A DNA stretch of 44,137 nucleotides from Phycisphaerae bacterium (GCA_030372985.1 JAUCQB010000063.1:1-44137), one strand, 5' to 3'. Numbered from the stretch's first letter, positions 34,604 through 43,801 are shown. Notes: generated from the sequence alone by a model not told the origin. Made by a program: numbers and translations.

Positions 34604-36040
34604 TCACCCGAACTCGCGAAGCAGGCGGTCGAGCGTCTCCTTCGCGTCTCCCAGGAGCAGGATCGCGTGGGGTTGCCGATAGAGCGGGTTCTCGACGCCC
34701 GAATAACCTGGTCGATCGTCCAGATTGCAGACGATGACTGTGCGGGCTTCGTGGGCCAGGAGAATGGGCATACCCGAGATGGGGGTCCCCTTGCTCTCGA
34801 TAGCGGCGGGATTGACCACATCACAGGCGCCCACAATCAGCGCCAGATCGGTCTGGGCGAACTGCGGGTTGACGTCTTTTAACTCGCGGATCATGCCGTA
34901 GTCCACCTCGGCCTCCGCGAGCAACACGTGCATGTGGCCCGGCATGCGCCCGGCCACGGGGTGGATGGCAAATAAGACGCTCTTGCCCATGATCGCCAAC
35001 CGCTCCGCCAGTTGGACCGTCGCTTCCTGAGCGTCCGCCAGAGCCATGCCATAACCGGGGACGATGATGACGGATTGCGCGCTGCGTGCAGCCTCAATCG
35101 CCCGGGAGAACGGGTCTGCCGTTTCAAGTGCAGCCACCGGCTCGGCCGGCGCCGGCGTCTCAACGCGGGCGGGGGATGTGGCGGCCGCCTTGGTTCCGGC
35201 TACAACCTCCGCCTCCGGCACGGCAACCGACGGACGAATTCCGGCGAAAACGTTCATCAGACTGCGATTCATGGCCCGGCACATGACCCGGGTCAGGATC
35301 ATGCCGGAGACACCCACCATGGCGCCGCACGCGATCAGGAGCCAATTGCCGATGCTGATGCCGCAGAAAGCGGCTGCCAGACCCGTTCCAGCGTTCAGGA
35401 ATGAGATCAGGACCGGCATGTCGGCGCCACCCACCCGGATGGCGAACACGATTCCGAGCCCGCCGGCAGTGACAGCCAGGGCGGCCGCGGTCACCGGCAT
35501 GGTACTCGGGTTGTCGGTTAACAGGGCCCGGGCCATCAGTAGAAGAGACAGAGCCCCAAAAACTGCTAAAACCATATTATGCTGCGGCAGGATCCGGGGT
35601 CGTTCGCTGAACAGGCGGGCGAGTCTGCCGCCGGCCACCATGCTGCCGGTAAACGTGGCCGCGCCGGTGAGAATACCCAGCAGCGCGGCAGCCTGAGCGA
35701 CGGGCAGCGAGGCTGCGCCTGCCTGCCTTGTCAGTTCCACGAACGACACCAGCAGCGAGGCCATGCCCCCCATGCCGTTCTGGAGAGCGACCATCGCCGG
35801 AATCCCGACCATGTTGACCCGCACGGCGAGATACCAGCCGGCGGCAGTTCCCACCGCCGCGAAGACCAGCAGCAACGAAATCGGCGAAACGGAATGCCGG
35901 GCAACGATCACGACCACGCCGCAGGCCATGGCGAACGCCGCGGCCAGATTGCCGAGCCGGGCCCTTCGGGGCTCCCTGAACAGAGCGATCCCCAGCAACA
36001 GGATGAGGATAATCCCAAAGTCAATCAGCTTCTGCGGCAT
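34604..36040 (-). CDS. pntB: NAD(P) transhydrogenase subunit beta
   Basis: This 478-residue subunit forms, with PntAA and PntAB, the proton-translocating transhydrogenase that reduces NADP+ with NADH at the cost of the proton gradient. About nine membrane segments occupy residues 1-265, with the conserved VALQNGMGGMASLLVSF. The NADP-binding domain III follows an Ala/Pro-rich linker (about 280-310): SVIIVPGYGMALADAQ, VLFAIHPVAGRMPGHMHVLLAEA, DVVNPAA and VCNLDDRPGYSGVENPLY. Its ATG lies inside the end of pntAB (16-base overlap). Confidence 0.95.
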   Translation of the reverse strand: MPQKLIDFGIILILLLGIALFREPRRARLGNLAAAFAMACGVVVIVARHSVSPISLLLVFAAVGTAAGWYLAVRVNMVGIPAMVALQNGMGGMASLLVSFVELTRQAGAASLPVAQAAALLGILTGAATFTGSMVAGGRLARLFSERPRILPQHNMVLAVFGALSLLLMARALLTDNPSTMPVTAAALAVTAGGLGIVFAIRVGGADMPVLISFLNAGTGLAAAFCGISIGNWLLIACGAMVGVSGMILTRVMCRAMNRSLMNVFAGIRPSVAVPEAEVVAGTKAAATSPARVETPAPAEPVAALETADPFSRAIEAARSAQSVIIVPGYGMALADAQEATVQLAERLAIMGKSVLFAIHPVAGRMPGHMHVLLAEAEVDYGMIRELKDVNPQFAQTDLALIVGACDVVNPAAIESKGTPISGMPILLAHEARTVIVCNLDDRPGYSGVENPLYRQPHAILLLGDAKETLDRLLREFG

Positions 36041-36345
36041 TCGGTGGCGCTCTCCTGGCCGGGCGCCGCTCCCTTGTGGAAGAGACCCAGCATCCGATCA
36101 GTGATGGCGAACCCGCCCACGACATTGAACGTGGCCGCCGCCAGCGCGATTCCGCCGAGAATCTGCTCGGAACGGCCGGCGGGCACGGCAAACAGCAGCA
36201 GGGCGCCGAGAAGGACGACCCCTGAAACCGCGTTGGTCATGGACATCAACGGCGTATGCAGCATGGAGGGAATGCGACGAATCACGACGTAGCCCAGCCC
36301 GGCTGCAGCCGCAAGCACCACCAGCATCAACAGGAAATCGAGCAT
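36025..36345 (-). CDS. pntAB: NAD(P) transhydrogenase subunit alpha, membrane part
   Basis: This 106-residue membrane subunit (domain II of the alpha chain) has three hydrophobic segments and the conserved RRIPSMLHTPLMSMTNAVSGVVLLGA. A separate small gene for this part, instead of one fused to PntAA as in E. coli, is the arrangement of Rhodospirillum and many other bacteria. ATG at 36345 has GAGGAG 8 bases upstream; the adjacent GTG is an alternative. It overlaps pntB and follows pntAA by about 20 bases. Confidence 0.95.
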   Translation of the reverse strand: MLDFLLMLVVLAAAAGLGYVVIRRIPSMLHTPLMSMTNAVSGVVLLGALLLFAVPAGRSEQILGGIALAAATFNVVGGFAITDRMLGLFHKGAAPGQESATECRRS

Positions 36346-36367
36346 CACGAGGACTCCTCATTCGAGC

Positions 36368-37534
36368 CTATGCCGGGCGGCCCATCGCTTTGAGCGCCCC
36401 CTGGTGGACGATCTTGCCGTCGATCGTCACGAGTGAATGCTGCACGATTTCATCCTCCAGGTTCGGCCGGCCGGGGCCGCTGGGAAACAGGTTCTCGACG
36501 TAGTGAAGCATGTTATGGGCGTACAACCAGCTTGCATCGACGGCCATCGAGCCGGGGATATTCGCCGTTCCGCAGATGTATACGTCGCGGACCATGATTT
36601 CGCGACCCGAGACCGTCATCGCACAGTTGCCGCCCTGATCGATCGATACGTCGACCACCACCGACCCCGGTCTCATGCTCATCACCATGTCCTCGGTAAT
36701 CAGCACGGGGGCCAGTTCGCCGGGAACCAGGGCACTCAGGATGACAATATCGACCTGCGGCACGAGTGAACGAAGCATCTGCCGTTCGCGTTCCAGCCAC
36801 TCCAGCGGGAGGGCCCGGGCATAACCGCCTTCGCCGTGGGCCAGCTCGTCGGGTACTTCGAAGCCGACCACCTGGGTACCCTTAAGGCTGCCCGCCTCCC
36901 GGCGGGCCTCGCTGCGGATGTCCACCACCTTGACCACGCCTCCCAGCCGCTTGGCGGTGGCGACGGCCTGCAGGCCCACGACACCAGCCCCGACCACCAG
37001 GACCTGGGCGGGTTGTATCGTGCCGATGGCTGTCCCGATCATCGGAATGAAGCGCGGGAAATGGCTTGCGGCGGTCAAAACGGAGCGATAGCCGGTGATG
37101 GTGCTCATGGAAGTCAGCGCATCCATGGTCTGGGCCCGCGAGATGCGCGGCACGCCATCCATGGTGAGGGCGGTCACGCCGCGATCGCGAAGCATGCGGA
37201 CCATGTCGTGGTTGACCGGGGCGGCGGGATGCAGAAAGCCGATGAAAACCGAGCCTTTCCGGAGCAACTGCGCCTCGTGGACCTTGAGTTCCTCGTTGAA
37301 ACAGGGCTGCTTGACCTTGAGCACGACATCCGACCGGTCGTAGAGCGATCGGGCGTCCGGCACAATCTCCGCCCCCGCCTTTTCGTACTCCTCGTCTGAC
37401 CGGAATACGCCCTTTCCGGCCGATCGTTCGACAACCACCTTAAAGCCCATTTGGACATATCGGGCAACGGTTTCGGGCAGAGCCGACACCCGGCGTTCCT
37501 CCGCGAGAATCTCCCTGGGTATACCGATGACCAT
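36368..37534 (-). CDS. pntAA: NAD(P) transhydrogenase subunit alpha, NAD-binding part
   Basis: This 388-residue soluble domain I binds NAD(H). It belongs to the alanine dehydrogenase/PNT family: IGIPREILAEERRVSALPETV at the start, ALTMDGVPRISRAQTMDALTSM, and the Rossmann segment VLVVGAGVVGLQAVATAKRLGGVVKVVDIR. VVVDVSIDQGGNC is the hinge signature, and the pairing with pntAB/pntB excludes alanine dehydrogenase. ATG at 37534 has GAGGTG about 7 bases upstream; a GTG three codons earlier is possible. First gene of the pntAA-pntAB-pntB operon. Confidence 0.95.
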   Translation of the reverse strand: MVIGIPREILAEERRVSALPETVARYVQMGFKVVVERSAGKGVFRSDEEYEKAGAEIVPDARSLYDRSDVVLKVKQPCFNEELKVHEAQLLRKGSVFIGFLHPAAPVNHDMVRMLRDRGVTALTMDGVPRISRAQTMDALTSMSTITGYRSVLTAASHFPRFIPMIGTAIGTIQPAQVLVVGAGVVGLQAVATAKRLGGVVKVVDIRSEARREAGSLKGTQVVGFEVPDELAHGEGGYARALPLEWLERERQMLRSLVPQVDIVILSALVPGELAPVLITEDMVMSMRPGSVVVDVSIDQGGNCAMTVSGREIMVRDVYICGTANIPGSMAVDASWLYAHNMLHYVENLFPSGPGRPNLEDEIVQHSLVTIDGKIVHQGALKAMGRPA

Positions 37535-38116
37535 ACTCAACACCTCATCTGATGGCAGGAATAGGCCATTCGTAAGGCAACATCATCACGACTTTGGGCC
37601 ACCTCAGTCAAGGCGCACTGGTCAACCCGGGCGGACGCCGATGCCGACTGCCCCGGTGGTGGTTCGAGGCCCGTATGCCTGCCGATAAGGGTCACAAGGA
37701 GGGGGCGGGAAGGCCGACAGTTCCCCTGTCCCGGCCGAACCACCCTCCCCCCGGCCCGCTCCGGACGCGTCGAACGGTGCTTAGACGGCACTTCGATGGG
37801 TTACAGAACATTTTTCTTGACATAGCGCCCGACAGGCGTAGACTCTAGCTTGAAGACGGTGGCTCCGGTCAGAGCAGGCACAAAGGGTGCAGACATGACA
37901 CCCTTGGTTCCCCAGGCAGACTTCATCCAGGCCGACAGTTCTTTGCGGTCCGCCGAGCCCGCCAGTCAGCGCACTCGAACTGACCGTCTTGACATTGTGA
38001 GTGGACCGTGTGAACACCGGAGCCGGGAACCTTCGTGAGCGTCGCCGGTGAGGAATTCGCGGGCACGAAGGCAAAGTCTGTTTTGTGCTTTACTTTACAG
38101 TGGAAGGAGGCAGCCC
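37535..38116. other. Divergent intergenic region between pntAA and the C10 peptidase
   Basis: This holds the plus-strand promoter at 37817-37844 and a long leader of the peptidase gene. For pntAA only weak matches (TTGACT near 37600 on the minus strand, poor -10) are seen. A second TTGACA at 37989 lacks a -10. No gene or repeat is recognised. Confidence 0.45.
37817..37844 (+). promoter_or_regulatory. Promoter of the C10 peptidase gene
   Basis: TTGACA (37817-37822) and TAGACT (37839-37844), spacing 16. The -10 is identical to that of lysC. The leader to the GTG start at 38117 is about 265 bases, unusually long. Confidence 0.55.
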
Positions 38117-41100
38117 GTGCACTTATTGAACCACTTCTCGGTGGATTCCAGCTCACGTCTGACCAGAGGCATATGGACGAGAGCATCCAGGAGATTCGTG
38201 TGGTCTGCACTGCCGGCAGGCCTGGCGCTGCTCGCCTTGCTGTTCTCTGACCAGGCCGCCTGGAGTAAACCGATCACGTCGCACCAGGCAGAGATGACCG
38301 CCAAGGCCTGGCTGGCAAGGGATGCCCGACCGCTTGGAGCTCAGATCGGCCGAGAGACCAGCGGAAGAACCGAATCCTATGCCGGCAGTGACGGACGGCC
38401 TGCATACTACGTTGTCTACCTCGAGCCCTCCGGGTTCGTGATACTGTCCGTCGACGATCTGGCCGACCCGATCATCTGCTTCGCGGATGACGGGCAGTAC
38501 GATCCGTCTGACACCAACCCCCTGGGGGCCCTGGTCAGCCGAGACCTCGCCAATCGCGTCCAGCGCGCCCGCGAGGTTGAGACGGCGATCCAGCAGGGCA
38601 AGGCACTGCCGCCGGAAGCGGTGAGCTCGCGGCAGAAATGGGCAGATCTCCTCGAGACCGAGAACGACCGGACCAGACTTGGACTCACAGACATCTCGGA
38701 CGTGCGCGTCGCCCCTCTGGTCCAGAGCCGATGGTCACAAGAGAGCGAATGCGGCAGTTACTGCTACAACTACTTCACCCCGAACTATTATCCCACCGGC
38801 TGCGTCGCCACCGCCCAGGCACAGATCGTGCGGTTTTACCAGCATCCGACCGCCGGCGTGGGCGCTTCGTGCTTTAACATCAGCGTCTGCAGCTCGAGTC
38901 AGAGCAGGTGCCTCCGCGGCGGTGACGGCTCCGGAGGCCCCTACGCCTGGGCCAGCATGGTCCTCGATCCGGACTGCAGCACCACGGACGCCCAGAGACA
39001 GGCGATCGGATCCCTCTGCCATGACGTGAGCGTTTCGCTAGGTACCGACTATTGCTCCGACGGCTCCGGCGCGGTTGCCCTGGAGACCGCAACGTCGCTG
39101 AAGAGCACGTTCGGCTACAGCAACGCCGTCAAGGGCTATAAGAATCTCGCCAACATCGGCAGCGGGCTCAACGGCATGGTCAACCCCAACCTCGACGCCG
39201 GTTACCCCGTGCTGCTCGGCCTCGATGGAAGCTACGGCGGGCATGCCGTCGTGGCAGACGGATACGGTTATCAGTCGGCCACGCTGTATCATCATCTCAA
39301 CATGGGCTGGGCGGGTGCCGACGATGCCTGGTACAACCTGCCCACCGTCGACGCTTATTACCCTTTCGATACCGTGGATACCTGCGTCTATAACGTTTAC
39401 GTCGCCGGCTCCGGCGAGATCATCAGCGGACGGGTGGTCGATTCCTTCGGGCTGCCGATCAGTGGGGCGACCGTCACGGCCCTGCGCACGGGCGGAGGCA
39501 CATACACCGCCACCACCGGCAGCACGGGGATCTACGCCCTGGTCAAGCTGCCGTCGGCGGCATCATACACGGTCTCAGTAACGGCCTCCGGCCATACCTT
39601 CACAGCACAGGCGACCAGCACCGGGACATCGAGCGACTACGCGGCCGTGTCCGGAAACGTATGGGGCTTGGATTTTCAGGCGACGGGCTGTTGCGCCGCC
39701 TCGGGCGGGTGCACCGAGTACATCAGCGGCGTACAGGTCGGATCGATCAGCAATACCGGGACCGGTTGCAGCGGCTACGGAGACTACACTTACCTGTCCA
39801 CAACCATGGAGATCGGGTCCAGCTATCCGATCACCGTGACCAACGGATATCCCGGTTCCGGCGACCAGTGCGGCATCTGGATCGACTGGAACCGTGACAA
39901 CGACTTCGGCGATGCAGGTGAGACCATTGTGGTCAGCGGTACGCCCGGCAACGGACCCTACACGGCCGTCATCACCCCTCCGGCCGGGGCCGGCCTGGGC
40001 AATACCCGGATGCGTGTGCGTCTCACCTACACCGGCACCCTCGCCCCCTGTGACCCCACCGCCGATGGCGAGGTCGAGGATTACATGATCGTGGTCTCTC
40101 CGCCGACGTACTCGATTTCCGGCCGGGTAGCCAGCGGCGCGGGCGGTGTGGCCGATGTGACGATGACACCTTCACCCTCCGGTGAACCCGCGACGACCGA
40201 CAGTTCGGGCAACTACACCATCAGCGGCCTGCTCGCCGGCACCTATACCATCACTCCCAGCAAGGCCGGCTGCACCTTCACACCGGCCTCGATCAGCGGC
40301 ATCACCGTCGGGCCGAGCCAGACCGGCAGGAACTTCATCGCATCCTGCGTACCCTACTGTACAGCATCAGGAGGCAGCACAACGGAAGCCGACGAGTACA
40401 TCAGCGGCGTTGAGGTCGGCTCGATCAGCAATACCGGGACCGGATTCAGTGGTTACGCAGACTACACCAGTTTCTCCACGACCATGAACATCGGATCAAG
40501 TCATTCGATCACGGTGACTAATGCTAACGGCTACGCGGACGACCAGTGCGGCATCTGGGTTGACTGGAACAGCGACGGTGATTTCTCGGATTCCGGCGAA
40601 ACGATTTCCGTCGACAACTCCTACCCCTGGGAGTTCACGGCCACCATCACCCCTCCGAGCGGGGCCACCCGCGGCTACACCCGGATGCGTGTTCGCATTG
40701 CCTGGCAAGGCACAATGTATCCGTGCGGCACCACCCAGTACGGTGAGGTGGAGGATTACTCGATCAACGTGAACTGCGCCGTGCCCGGTGTGCCGACAGG
40801 CGTCAGCGCCTCGGACGAAGCGTATTGCGACAGGGTGCGCGTGAGCTGGAACGCCGTCTCGGACACATCGAGCTACAGGGTCTATCGCAGCACCAGCAAC
40901 ACGCCGTGTGTCGAGCCGCCGCTGGCGACCGGGGTGACCACAACCTCCTACGACGACACGGCCGCCGGGAGCAGCACGACCGAGTACTACTACTCCGTGA
41001 AGGCCGTGAATGCCTGCGGCGAGGGGGCATGCAGTGCCACGGACGCGGGGCGACGAGGCGGGTCAGTCGCGGACTTCAACCTGGACTGCGACGTGGACCA

Positions 41101-41275
41101 GGACGATCATGATCTGTTCGAGCTCTGCGCATCAGGGCCGGGCGTCGAGATAGACGGCGGCTGCGAAAGCAGAGATCTCGACGGTGACGCCGATGTGGAT
41201 CAGTCCGATTTCAGCATCTTCCAGCGATGCGTGAGCGGCGAAGGCACACCGGCCGACCCGGAATGCGCGGAGTAA
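38117..41275 (+). CDS. Secreted C10 (streptopain-like) peptidase with GEVED, FnIII and dockerin-like domains
   Basis: This protein has 1052 residues from a GTG start that has a near-perfect GGAAGGAGG 6 bases upstream; a longer frame to an ATG at 38048 lacks this. After a signal peptide (hydrophobic to about residue 50) comes a Spi-like propeptide (about 55-190) with YYVVYLEPSGFVILSVDD, then the peptidase C10 domain with catalytic Cys229 in PTGCVATAQAQI, His376 in GGHAVVADGY and NMGWAG. Downstream are a carboxypeptidase-regulatory-like domain (about 435-510), a GEVED domain (about 540-650), a second regulatory-like module, a second GEVED (about 740-845), an FnIII domain (about 850-940) and a paired EF-hand tail. 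Probably an extracellular protease that matures by propeptide removal. Confidence 0.92.
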   Translation: MHLLNHFSVDSSSRLTRGIWTRASRRFVWSALPAGLALLALLFSDQAAWSKPITSHQAEMTAKAWLARDARPLGAQIGRETSGRTESYAGSDGRPAYYVVYLEPSGFVILSVDDLADPIICFADDGQYDPSDTNPLGALVSRDLANRVQRAREVETAIQQGKALPPEAVSSRQKWADLLETENDRTRLGLTDISDVRVAPLVQSRWSQESECGSYCYNYFTPNYYPTGCVATAQAQIVRFYQHPTAGVGASCFNISVCSSSQSRCLRGGDGSGGPYAWASMVLDPDCSTTDAQRQAIGSLCHDVSVSLGTDYCSDGSGAVALETATSLKSTFGYSNAVKGYKNLANIGSGLNGMVNPNLDAGYPVLLGLDGSYGGHAVVADGYGYQSATLYHHLNMGWAGADDAWYNLPTVDAYYPFDTVDTCVYNVYVAGSGEIISGRVVDSFGLPISGATVTALRTGGGTYTATTGSTGIYALVKLPSAASYTVSVTASGHTFTAQATSTGTSSDYAAVSGNVWGLDFQATGCCAASGGCTEYISGVQVGSISNTGTGCSGYGDYTYLSTTMEIGSSYPITVTNGYPGSGDQCGIWIDWNRDNDFGDAGETIVVSGTPGNGPYTAVITPPAGAGLGNTRMRVRLTYTGTLAPCDPTADGEVEDYMIVVSPPTYSISGRVASGAGGVADVTMTPSPSGEPATTDSSGNYTISGLLAGTYTITPSKAGCTFTPASISGITVGPSQTGRNFIASCVPYCTASGGSTTEADEYISGVEVGSISNTGTGFSGYADYTSFSTTMNIGSSHSITVTNANGYADDQCGIWVDWNSDGDFSDSGETISVDNSYPWEFTATITPPSGATRGYTRMRVRIAWQGTMYPCGTTQYGEVEDYSINVNCAVPGVPTGVSASDEAYCDRVRVSWNAVSDTSSYRVYRSTSNTPCVEPPLATGVTTTSYDDTAAGSSTTEYYYSVKAVNACGEGACSATDAGRRGGSVADFNLDCDVDQDDHDLFELCASGPGVEIDGGCESRDLDGDADVDQSDFSIFQRCVSGEGTPADPECAE

Positions 41276-41396
41276 AGTCGAAAGACAGAGGCGGCTCCGA
41301 CGCCGCGAGACGCCGACGCTGACGGGACCGACGAGTACCAAGGTCGTTTGGGCGACGGCCCGACGGCCCCGGCGGGGTCGACTGCCTCGCCGACAC

Positions 41397-43373
41397 TTAC
41401 AGCTTTCCTCCCTGCTGATGAACAACGTACAGCGACAGCGTGGCGATGTCGGCCGGGCTGATGCCGCTGATACGGGCGGCCTGGCCGAGGCTGCGCGGAC
41501 GGAAGCGGGTGAACTTCTCGCGGGCCTCGTAGCGGAGTTCAGCCACGGCCGTGAAGTCGAAAGACTCGGGAATCGCCCGGGCCTCCAGGTGCCGGTAGCG
41601 TTCGATCTGGCGTTGCTCGCGCTCCAGATAGCCGGCATACTTGGCCTGAATCTCCACAGCTTCCAGAATGACAGGCGACATGTCGTCCGTCAACTCGATA
41701 TGTGAGCGGCACAGATCCGCCAGTCGGATTTCAGGTCTTCGAAGCAGATCCAGCAATGATTGCCCGCCGGTGCGGTTAGATCTTAAGGCGGATTCCAGGG
41801 ACTCGATCGCGGCCTGTTTGACGGAAAAAGCCCCCCACCTGGCATCGTCCACCAAACCCATCCGCCGCCCGATCGGCGTCAACCGGGCGTCGGCGTTGTC
41901 GCTTCGAAGATGCAGGCGATACTCGGCTCGCGAGGTGAACATGCGATAGGGCTCGTCGGGTGGCCGTGTCACCAGGTCGTCGATCATGACGCCGATGTAC
42001 GCCTCATCGCGACCGAGAATCACCGGCTCGCGTCCAAGCACTCTCGCGGCCGCGTTCATGCCCGCGATCAGCCCCTGCCCGCCGGCTTCTTCGTAGCCGC
42101 TGGTGCCGTTGACCTGGCCGGCAAGGAACAGTCCGGCCACCCGCCTGGTCTCCAGCGTGGAGGTGATCTGATCCGTGGGTACCCAGTCGTACTCGACCGC
42201 GTAGCCGTATTGGACGATTTCCGCTCGTTCAAGCCCCTGAATCGAGTGAACCATGGCTTCCTGAACGTCCTTGGGCAGAGAGGTGGGAATGCCGTTGCAG
42301 TACATCCAGGGCGAGTCGTACCCCTCGGGCTCCAGAAACACCTGATGCGAAGGCTTGTCGGCAAAGCGCATGACTTTGTCTTCGATGCTCGGGCAATAAC
42401 GCGGGCCGCGAGATTTGATCTGCCCGGAGTACATCGGTGCCCGGTGGATGTTCTCGCGAATGATGCGATGCGTCTGCTCGTTGGTGTGGGTGATCCAGCA
42501 CGGGACCTGCCGCCGGGTCATGCGGCCGCTCATGAAGGAGAATGGCTCGGGCGATTCGTCGCCGGGCTGAGGGGTCATGCGGTCAAAATCGACCGAATCA
42601 CGATGTACTCGCGGCGGCGTGCCGGTTTTCAGACGGCCAAGGGTGAAGCCTAACTTCTCAAGGCTTTCGCTCAAACCGACGGCCGCAGGCTCGCCAACGC
42701 GCCCGCCTTCGGTCAGCACCGGTCCACAGTGCATCAGACCCCGAAGGAACGTACCGGTAGTTGCCACCACGGTCTTGGCATGGAGTTCCCGCCCATCCGC
42801 GAGCTGAAGGAAAAAGGGGACAGGCACCTTTTCTGCACAGCACCCTTCGGGCCGCTGCGCGGCACAAGGAGCCGGTCCCCTTTTAGCCTCCGAGAAAAGA
42901 GCTGCGTCCCCTTTTTCAGCTCGAACGCGAGCCTCCGGAAAACTAGCTGCGTCCCCGTTTCGAAGCAGCCCTCGCCCCTCGTCCCCCGCCCCCACCAGGA
43001 TCCCTTCCACGGTCCCCTCAATGACCTCCAGGCCGGGTACTGACCGCAGCAATTCGATCACCGCCTGCGTGTAGAGCGCTCGATCCGCCTGTGCCCTGGG
43101 GGCCTGGACGGCCGGGCCCTTGCTGCGGTTGAGGGTCCGGAACTGAATGCCGGCCCGGTCGATGGCCAGCCCCATCAACCCGCCCAACGCGTCGATTTCG
43201 CGAACCATCTGCCCTTTGCCCAGTCCGCCGATCGCCGGGTTGCACGACATTCGGGCAATGGCGTCGATGCGCATGGTGACCAGGGCCGTCCGGCAGCCCA
43301 TTCGCGCGGCCGCCCAGGCCGCCTCACAGCCGGCGTGACCGCCGCCAATCACAATGGTGTCATATGTGGCCAT
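41397..43373 (-). CDS. mnmG: tRNA uridine 5-carboxymethylaminomethyl modification enzyme MnmG with internal insertion
   Basis: This 658-residue FAD enzyme works with MnmE on U34 of tRNAs. FAD loop TIVIGGGHAGCEAA, SCNPAIGGLGKGQMVREIDALGG, FRTLNRSKGPAVQAPRAQADR, GTFLRGLMHCG, TGTPPRV, GQVNGTSGYEEAGGQGLIAG and the C-terminal AARISGISPADI are all present. Between VEGILVG and FFLQLADGREL (residues about 129-190) there is an extra Ala/Glu/Arg-rich stretch of 50-60 residues, encoded by the repeat DNA at 42803-42989, where E. coli MnmG has a short loop. The frame stays open. The ATG at 43373 fits the family start; upstream ATG 43385 and TTG 43409 are alternatives. No strong ribosome site is visible. 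Confidence 0.93.
   Translation of the reverse strand: MATYDTIVIGGGHAGCEAAWAAARMGCRTALVTMRIDAIARMSCNPAIGGLGKGQMVREIDALGGLMGLAIDRAGIQFRTLNRSKGPAVQAPRAQADRALYTQAVIELLRSVPGLEVIEGTVEGILVGAGDEGRGLLRNGDAASFPEARVRAEKGDAALFSEAKRGPAPCAAQRPEGCCAEKVPVPFFLQLADGRELHAKTVVATTGTFLRGLMHCGPVLTEGGRVGEPAAVGLSESLEKLGFTLGRLKTGTPPRVHRDSVDFDRMTPQPGDESPEPFSFMSGRMTRRQVPCWITHTNEQTHRIIRENIHRAPMYSGQIKSRGPRYCPSIEDKVMRFADKPSHQVFLEPEGYDSPWMYCNGIPTSLPKDVQEAMVHSIQGLERAEIVQYGYAVEYDWVPTDQITSTLETRRVAGLFLAGQVNGTSGYEEAGGQGLIAGMNAAARVLGREPVILGRDEAYIGVMIDDLVTRPPDEPYRMFTSRAEYRLHLRSDNADARLTPIGRRMGLVDDARWGAFSVKQAAIESLESALRSNRTGGQSLLDLLRRPEIRLADLCRSHIELTDDMSPVILEAVEIQAKYAGYLEREQRQIERYRHLEARAIPESFDFTAVAELRYEAREKFTRFRPRSLGQAARISGISPADIATLSLYVVHQQGGKL
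42803..42989. repeat. REP-type repeat insertion inside mnmG
   Basis: AAAAGGGGACAGGC near 42813 is matched in inverted form by GCCGGTCCCCTTTT near 42871, so the DNA can form a hairpin. Two direct repeats follow: GCCTCCGAGAAAAGAGCTGC and the bases after it (42886-42917) and GCCTCCGGAAAACTAGCTGC (42931-42950 and beyond), each leading to GTCCCC and a T run. Words of the type AAAAGGGGACAGGCACC are, to my knowledge, common in repeats linked with REP-associated tyrosine transposases. The insertion keeps the mnmG frame. Confidence 0.75.
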
Positions 43374-43409
43374 GACCCGCGACATCCATGCACATTCAAG
43401 CCGGGACAA

Positions 43410-43595
43410 TCAAGGTTCCGGGATACCCAAATCGCGGCAGATCTTGCGGGCAAGAACGTCGCTGATTTCGGTATGGCGGGGCACGGCCGAACGCCGATTG
43501 TTCACAGGATGACCCCACCAGGAATGCCTCGCGCGCTCGCGAACAAGGACGCAACCGCAGGCAGCAAGATGGCTCAGGAGATCTCGCCGCTTCCA
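43410..43595 (-). CDS. hicA: HicA-family toxin frame without a recognisable start codon
   Basis: The frame reads KRRDLLSHLAACGCVLVRER, RHSWWGHPVNNRRSAVPRHT and EISDVLARKICRDLGIPEP, then stops. This is a complete HicA mRNA-interferase domain with the catalytic His in ARHSWWGHP. The codon before KRRDLL, where relatives have Met, is TGG, and the frame closes at a stop 18 bases further up (43614-43616) with no ATG, GTG or TTG. A CTG at 43577 overlaps the hicB stop as CTGA and would remove only the first helix turn. Either translation starts by coupling at a rare codon or the toxin is dead. It overlaps the hicB end. Confidence 0.75.
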   Translation of the reverse strand, partial: WKRRDLLSHLAACGCVLVRERARHSWWGHPVNNRRSAVPRHTEISDVLARKICRDLGIPEP

Positions 43596-43801
43596 AGCCG
43601 AATACTCGCCTCTTCAAACTTGCCCTTCGCAACCGCCCGGGCGTCGGCTCGATTCATCTCGATGGCTTCCTCAAGCGCGGAACGAAGGTTCTCCAAGAAC
43701 TCTTCGCGAGTCGCTCCCTGCGAGTTCACACCGGGAAGCTCTTCGATCCAGCCGATCCACCACGGGCCGTCCTCTTTGATCACCGCGTTATAGTCTGCCA
43801 C
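43574..43801 (-). CDS. hicB: HicB-family antitoxin
   Basis: This protein of about 75 residues has the HicB partial RNase-H fold: DYNAVIKEDGPWWIGWIEELPGVNSQGATREEFLENLRSALEEAIEMNRADA. The GTG at 43801 fits the family start; another GTG at 43831 adds 10 residues. No C-terminal ribbon-helix-helix domain is present, as in the short HicB subgroup. It would bind and neutralise HicA. The gene overlaps the end of the DUF433 gene and the beginning of hicA, so the three are read as one unit. Confidence 0.85.
   Translation of the reverse strand: MADYNAVIKEDGPWWIGWIEELPGVNSQGATREEFLENLRSALEEAIEMNRADARAVAKGKFEEASIRLGSGEIS

Noticed and set aside
37655..37690. GGTTCGAGGCC, which resembles a tRNA T-loop
   Set aside because: No acceptor, D or anticodon stems can be built around it.
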